This document shows positions 6,313 to 9,096 of a stretch of 9,096 bases of DNA, piece by piece; position 1 is the stretch's first letter; each line of letters starts with the position of its first letter. The position numbers and the translations under genes are program-made. The DNA is from Spirochaetaceae bacterium. Lineage in GTDB: Bacteria; Spirochaetota; Spirochaetia; Treponematales; Breznakiellaceae. The DNA is taken from the NCBI GenBank assembly GCA_031279895.1, contig JAITHR010000135.1:1-9096 (forward strand). The letters run 5' to 3'. The notes under the pieces were generated by a model, which made no database searches, was not told where the DNA came from, and saw nothing but the letters and a program-made list of their open reading frames with translations.

Positions 6313-7008
6313 ATGGAAACGCAGCAGACCGGTTTTTCTCTGTTGGAACTTTTCAAGATGGGCGGCTTTTTCATGTGGCCCCTGCTCGTCTTTTCGATTG
6401 CGGCAGTGGCCATTGCGTTGGAACGGGCGCTGTACCTTCTGTATCATAACTTACGGCTACACGACCTTAAGGATTCGGTGGAGGATTATATCAAAACCGA
6501 CAATCTGGCCGGGGCGCGCAAGTACCTTGAGGCGCTGACCAGGCGCCGGATGGGGGCGCGTGTCCTCCTCGCGCTGGTCAGAAAGCCGGAGCTTTCGGAG
6601 CGTCAGATGGAAAAGGCGGTTGAGTCCGAGGCGATGACCTGCATCAACGCCCTTGAGAACGGGTTTAACTTTCTGACGGCCCTGGGATCCCTCTCGCCGC
6701 TCACCGGCTTTCTGGGCACGGTTTCCGGCATGATCGGAGCTTTCAAATCCATTGCCGAAGCTACCGAAGTAAACGCCCAAATCGTGGCCAACGGCATCTA
6801 CGAGGCGCTTATCACCACGGTATTCGGGCTTATTATCGCTATTATCACCATGGTCGCCCACTCGTTATTCAGCCATATCGTAGACCGGTTTGCCTTTGAG
6901 GTGGAAAAGACCTGTTCCGCTCTTATCACCGAGCTTGCGGTGCGGCGCCTAAGGGGGGGGCGTAAGCCTTCGCAGGCGGATATTATCCCGCTGGAAGAGT
7001 ATTCATGA
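6313..7008 (+). CDS. exbB: ExbB, proton-channel subunit of the TonB motor (MotA/TolQ/ExbB family)
   Basis: ExbB forms the inner-membrane pentamer that uses proton flow to energise TonB. The 231-residue protein has the three expected membrane segments, at about 18-38, 118-142 and 166-188, with a large cytoplasmic loop between the first and second. The signature LSPLTGFLGTVSGMIGAF (127-144) and NGIYEALITTVFGLIIAI (160-177) is clear. Thr136, Glu164 and Thr169 keep the spacing of the key polar channel residues Thr148, Glu176 and Thr181 of E. coli ExbB. Where many relatives read AIPAxxxYN after the third-helix start, this one reads AIITMVAHS, so the proline is absent. GTGAGG lies 8 bases or so before ATG 6313. 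The stop overlaps the next start as ATGA (7005-7008). Eight G at 6953-6960 encode Arg-Gly-Gly near the C-terminus. Confidence 0.93.
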   Translation: METQQTGFSLLELFKMGGFFMWPLLVFSIAAVAIALERALYLLYHNLRLHDLKDSVEDYIKTDNLAGARKYLEALTRRRMGARVLLALVRKPELSERQMEKAVESEAMTCINALENGFNFLTALGSLSPLTGFLGTVSGMIGAFKSIAEATEVNAQIVANGIYEALITTVFGLIIAIITMVAHSLFSHIVDRFAFEVEKTCSALITELAVRRLRGGRKPSQADIIPLEEYS

Positions 7009-7424
7009 AACTGAACCGGCGCGGAAAAAGCCTTTTACCCGAATCGAGCGCGTCAAGCGACATCGCCTTTCTCCTTATTATTTATTTCATCGTTATCGCG
7101 GGCTTTAACATCAACAAGGGCTTTCTCGTGAACCTTCCCCAGAAGAACTCGACCCGCCTCATCCTTAAAGAAGACCTTATCCGCTTCGAGCTTGACGAGC
7201 GGGGGGCGCTGCGTTATCAGGGCGCGGAGGTGAGCCGCGCCCGCGCCGAGGAGGAGATCCGCGCCCTTATTGCGGGCAGGCCGGATAGGGCGCTGGTGCT
7301 TTCCGTCGCGCCGCTGGCGCCCTGGCAGGAGGTGGTTTCCTTTGTGGAACTGGCGCAGCGGCTTAACGTGGAAGCCTTTTCCTTTTCCATGATGCCGGCG
7401 CGGGACGCGGGAGGCGGGGCGTGA
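7005..7424 (+). CDS. exbD: ExbD, first paralogue
   Basis: ExbD subunits sit in the ExbB pore and anchor to the cell wall during the proton-driven cycle. This 139-residue protein has the standard plan: a short cytoplasmic tail rich in basic residues (MKLNRRGK), one membrane segment (about 19-37, SDIAFLLIIYFIVIAGF) with the essential pore aspartate at Asp19, and a periplasmic domain of about 100 residues. The following VNLPQ matches the strand that ExbD proteins carry just outside the membrane. The start ATG overlaps the exbB stop, so translation is probably coupled. It is clearly different in sequence from the second ExbD next door, so the pair is not a recent duplication. A TolR-like assignment is possible by family alone, but the neighbouring tonB favours ExbD. 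Confidence 0.9.
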   Translation: MKLNRRGKSLLPESSASSDIAFLLIIYFIVIAGFNINKGFLVNLPQKNSTRLILKEDLIRFELDERGALRYQGAEVSRARAEEEIRALIAGRPDRALVLSVAPLAPWQEVVSFVELAQRLNVEAFSFSMMPARDAGGGA

Positions 7425-7834
7425 AGTTACGGCGTGAAAGGCGGCGTCATGTTATTCCCCTCAACTCCATGTCCGACGTGGCGTTTCTCCTTTTGATTTT
7501 CATTATGCTTGTCTCCCTTATTAACTACCGGCGGGAGGTGCTTATCGCCTACCCCACCGCGGAGAACGCGAAGAAGATACAGGCGGATAAGAACCTTGAG
7601 ATCTGGGTTGACACCGCCGGCGCGCTGTACCTTGACGGGGAGCCGCGTGATTTGCGGCGGATTGAGGAGGCGGTTATCGCGGCGTACCAAAACGCGCCGG
7701 ACACGCGGGTGCATATCATCGCGGATCGGGACACGCCGTTTCAGAAGGTGAACGCGGCGCTGGGGATGCTACAAGATCTGCAATACCGCGCCGTGGGCTT
7801 TGTGGTGAAAGACGCCGCGCCCGCCGCGCCGTAG
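7421..7834 (+). CDS. exbD: ExbD, second paralogue
   Basis: A 137-residue ExbD/TolR-family protein. It has a very basic cytoplasmic tail (MKLRRERRRH), then PLNSMSDVAFLLLIFIMLVSL, where Asp19 is the pore aspartate and the membrane segment runs to about residue 36. The periplasmic domain follows, with NLEIWVDTAGALYLDGEP and RVHIIADRDTPFQKV, matching the family's LxIxxDGxxxxdG and vxIxaDxxxxyxxV patterns. Translation starts at GTG 7421, which overlaps the previous stop as GTGA and has GGGAGG about 7 bases upstream. With the first ExbD it likely makes a heteromeric pair in the ExbB pore; asymmetric ExbD pairs are known from other TonB systems. It ends in an Ala-Pro tail and is followed by tonB after 12 bases. 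Confidence 0.9.
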   Translation: MKLRRERRRHVIPLNSMSDVAFLLLIFIMLVSLINYRREVLIAYPTAENAKKIQADKNLEIWVDTAGALYLDGEPRDLRRIEEAVIAAYQNAPDTRVHIIADRDTPFQKVNAALGMLQDLQYRAVGFVVKDAAPAAP

Positions 7835-7846
7835 GAGGGAGGGAGC

Positions 7847-8482
7847 ATGAACCGCTTGCGGACAGCGCTTTTTTTTATCGTGGCGCTCCTTCACGGCCTC
7901 CTTATTCTGTTTCTCGCGTTTAAGATGGAGACGCTTATTGAAGCGCCGGATCCGGAACCGCAGGTGATGCGCCTCGTTGACGTGGCGGAGGATACGCCGC
8001 CGCCCCCGCCGCCCCCGCCAAAGGAGCCGCCCCCGCCGGTATTGCAGAACACGGTGGAGGCCGTTGCGGAAACGATGATAGAAACAGACGAGGTTCCGCC
8101 GGATCAGGCGGTTGCGCCGCTCACACCAGCGCCGCGGCCCCGACAGGTTCGGTCCCAGGAGATTGAGTACCTTTCCATGGGCAAGATTTCCGAGAAGCCG
8201 GATTTTGACATGAAGGCGCTCGCCGCGTATCTTGAACGGAACTACCCGCCGATTGCGCGCCGCTCCGGTCTTGGGGGTCGGGTAATCCTTGAACTTTTTA
8301 TCGACGCCCAGGGGGTAATCCGCCGGATTGACATATTGCGGGAGGAGCCTGCGGGGCGCGGTTTTGGCGAGATTGCGAAGCGTGCGTTTAGCGAAATCGG
8401 TACGGTAAAGCCTGCCAAAGCCAACGACGCGCCGGTAGCGGTTCATTACCGGTACCCCATAACATTTAAGGTAGACCGCTAA
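7847..8482 (+). CDS. tonB: TonB energy-transducing protein
   Basis: TonB spans the periplasm and pulls on the TonB box of outer-membrane receptors. The 211-residue protein has an uncleaved N-terminal anchor (about 8-25) with His16 at the place of the functionally key anchor histidine of E. coli TonB. A proline-rich spacer follows, with eight prolines at 51-58 and four at 61-64. The C-terminal domain (about 131-209) shows YPPIARRSGLGGRVILELFI, then DAQGVIRRIDIL, then YPITFKV, the usual TonB fold pattern. The usual W-R/F-x-P motif before the last strand is replaced by IGTVKPAKAND. The spacer is short, so the reach across the periplasm may be modest. Overlapping GGAGGGAGGGAG repeats precede ATG 7847. 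Eight T at 7869-7876 cover codons 8-10. It is the last gene of the operon, and repeats begin 4 bases after the stop. Confidence 0.93.
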   Translation: MNRLRTALFFIVALLHGLLILFLAFKMETLIEAPDPEPQVMRLVDVAEDTPPPPPPPPKEPPPPVLQNTVEAVAETMIETDEVPPDQAVAPLTPAPRPRQVRSQEIEYLSMGKISEKPDFDMKALAAYLERNYPPIARRSGLGGRVILELFIDAQGVIRRIDILREEPAGRGFGEIAKRAFSEIGTVKPAKANDAPVAVHYRYPITFKVDR

Positions 8483-8485
8483 CCC

Positions 8486-8607
8486 CAGCCTCCGGCTGTT
8501 CCGGCATGGCCGCCTGTTGTTTCCGAATGGTGCAACACCGTGTCCGCAGCCTCCGGCTGTTTCAGCATGGCCGCCTGTTGTTTCCAAGCGGTGCAACACC
8601 GTGTCCG
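8486..8607 (+). repeat. 61-bp tandem direct repeat (two copies)
   Basis: Copy 1 is 8486-8546 and copy 2 is 8547-8607, joined without a gap, with five mismatches in 61 bases. Each contains CAGCC-TCC-GGCTG (a 5-bp stem with a 3-nt loop, as in the dispersed repeats) and a second small stem around GGTG-CAA-CACC. In copy 2 the second stem extends to CGGTG / CACCG. The first stem starts 4 bases after the tonB stop codon, so it will be in the 3' untranslated RNA. It lacks a U-tract. Confidence 0.9.
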
Positions 8608-8740
8608 GTTACTTTACCTGCACTGCTTAGGCGCTGCTACGCTTCGCGCAACGGCGGGCGGTTTGGGAGCGGCGCGTTGTTGTGCGTAGTAAGGGGCGCG
8701 GCGTGGTATGCGGACAGTCGCGGTTCGTCGCGCTTCGCGG
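8608..8740. other. GC-rich gene-free spacer
   Basis: No gene is supported. The stretch holds a GCGTAGTAAGGGGCGCGG block that resembles the sequence next to the repeat heads at 2040-2020 (minus) and 2548-2565, and a small CGCG-CTT-CGCG hairpin (8729-8739) just before the composite repeat. Frames across it owe their length to high GC and to the heptamer array downstream. Confidence 0.45.
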
Positions 8741-9010
8741 GAAGCTGTTTAAAACCGTCGGAGACGGGCCGCCGGCGGATGGATTATGAAACGTTTTTGA
8801 TGCGTGAAACGGCGAGCCCCTCAGGGCAGAGTTCGGCCTTCGACAAACGACAAACGACAAACGACAAACGACAAACGACAAACGACAAACGACAAAGGAA
8901 GTATAGGTTCCCGACCCCTAGTTATCAATAGCAATTCGATAAAATCTTTTCTTTTTTTTCCTCTTCCCTCTACGCCTCACACGACCGTCTCCGACGGCTT
9001 CATAAGCGTC
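8741..9010 (+). repeat. Composite dispersed repeat, copy 2, bounded by inverted hairpin heads
   Basis: The left head is GAAGCTGTTTAAAA plus CCGTC-GGA-GACGG (8755-8767). The right head, inverted, is CCGTC-TCC-GACGG (8985-8997) plus CTTCATAAGCGTC. The two stems are exact reverse complements of each other, so the unit is about 270 bp with imperfect inverted ends. Between them lie the blocks shared with 2235-2491: ATTATGAAACG and TTTTTGATGC (8783-8802), CCCCTCAGGGCAGAGTTCGG (8817-8836), the heptamer array, TATAGGT (8902-8908), a TATCAATA block, ATTCGATAAAAT, T-rich sequence (eight T at 8952-8959) and TACGCCTCAC. No protein is encoded. Confidence 0.8.
8841..8896 (+). repeat. Heptamer tandem array, 8 units of CGACAAA
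   Basis: Eight perfect CGACAAA units, 56 bases. It occupies the same place in its composite repeat as the five-unit array at 2331-2365, but with a one-base change in every unit, meaning each array was homogenised separately. Confidence 0.97.
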
Positions 9011-9096
9011 ATGCCTTGCGTTTCAGACATGGTCATTTCCGTGTTGGGCATGGTCATTTCCGCGGTAAAAACATTCATGCGCAAGTCAGGGATGAA
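8977..9096 (-). CDS. Possible 3' end of a minus-strand gene running off the right edge
   Basis: From the window edge the minus strand is open for 39 codons and then TGA at 8979-8977. The peptide contains a 7-residue repeat (EMTMPNT / EMTMSET) that reflects a 21-base direct repeat, and its last residues (LMKPSETVV) are encoded by the right head of the composite repeat. An internal ATG at 9078 has no visible ribosome-binding site. I recognise no family. It may be the C-terminus of a larger gene extended by repeat sequence, or a chance frame; I lean slightly towards chance. Confidence 0.25.
   Translation of the reverse strand, partial: FIPDLRMNVFTAEMTMPNTEMTMSETQGMTLMKPSETVV

Noticed and set aside
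2331..8896. Heptamer arrays as CRISPR
   Set aside because: Units are 7 bases, contiguous and without spacers; no cas gene is present.
8506..8931. Plus-strand open frame (141 codons) after tonB
   Set aside because: It is built from the 61-bp duplication, GC-rich spacer and heptamer array (giving repeated KRQTTND residues); no domain or ribosome-binding site.

Overview
The window reads as chromosomal DNA of a diderm (outer-membrane) bacterium, because its main content is a complete TonB-type energy-transduction operon with its own outer-membrane receptor. The style (GC-rich housekeeping-like genes, LicD-type decoration genes, many short dispersed repeats and heptamer arrays between genes) makes me suspect a spirochaete of the Treponema group, possibly a gut lineage. 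That assignment is an inference with low confidence; no rRNA or other marker gene is present.

Layout. (1) 1-438, minus: the N-terminal four fifths of CobU (adenosylcobinamide kinase / guanylyltransferase), cut by the left edge. (2) 439-552: a gap holding a solo copy of a hairpin-headed dispersed repeat. (3) 553-1907, minus: a two-gene, translationally coupled unit, licD-like phosphotransferase followed by a TagD/GCT-type cytidylyltransferase. It is clearly AT-richer than its surroundings. One enzyme would make a CDP-activated alcohol and the other would transfer its phospho-group to a surface glycan. (4) 1908-2609: about 700 bases with no convincing gene, packed with nested inverted repeats, a heptamer array and a 129-bp MITE-like element. 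(5) 2610-8482, plus: a good sigma70-type promoter, then a TonB-dependent receptor, an unrecognised lipoprotein, ExbB, two different ExbD proteins and TonB. The last four are tightly packed, with ATGA and GTGA overlaps. (6) 8483-9096: a second repeat field with a 61-bp tandem duplication, a second copy of the composite repeat with eight CGACAAA units, and an open minus-strand frame running off the right edge.

How the genes work together. ExbB with two ExbD paralogues forms the proton-driven inner-membrane motor, TonB carries the force across the periplasm, and the receptor imports an unknown ligand. The lipoprotein, encoded between receptor and motor, is probably an accessory of the same system. 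The ligand cannot be read from the sequence. CobU lies nearby, but it is on the other strand and separated by the licD island, so it is only a weak hint at corrinoids.

The least explained part of the window is the repeat family. At least six copies share a short stem with a 3-nt loop joined to a conserved CATAAGCGTC-like tail. The stem sequences differ between copies but stay complementary. Pairs of these heads bound longer units, two of which carry related heptamer arrays (CGGCAAA and CGACAAA) in homologous contexts.
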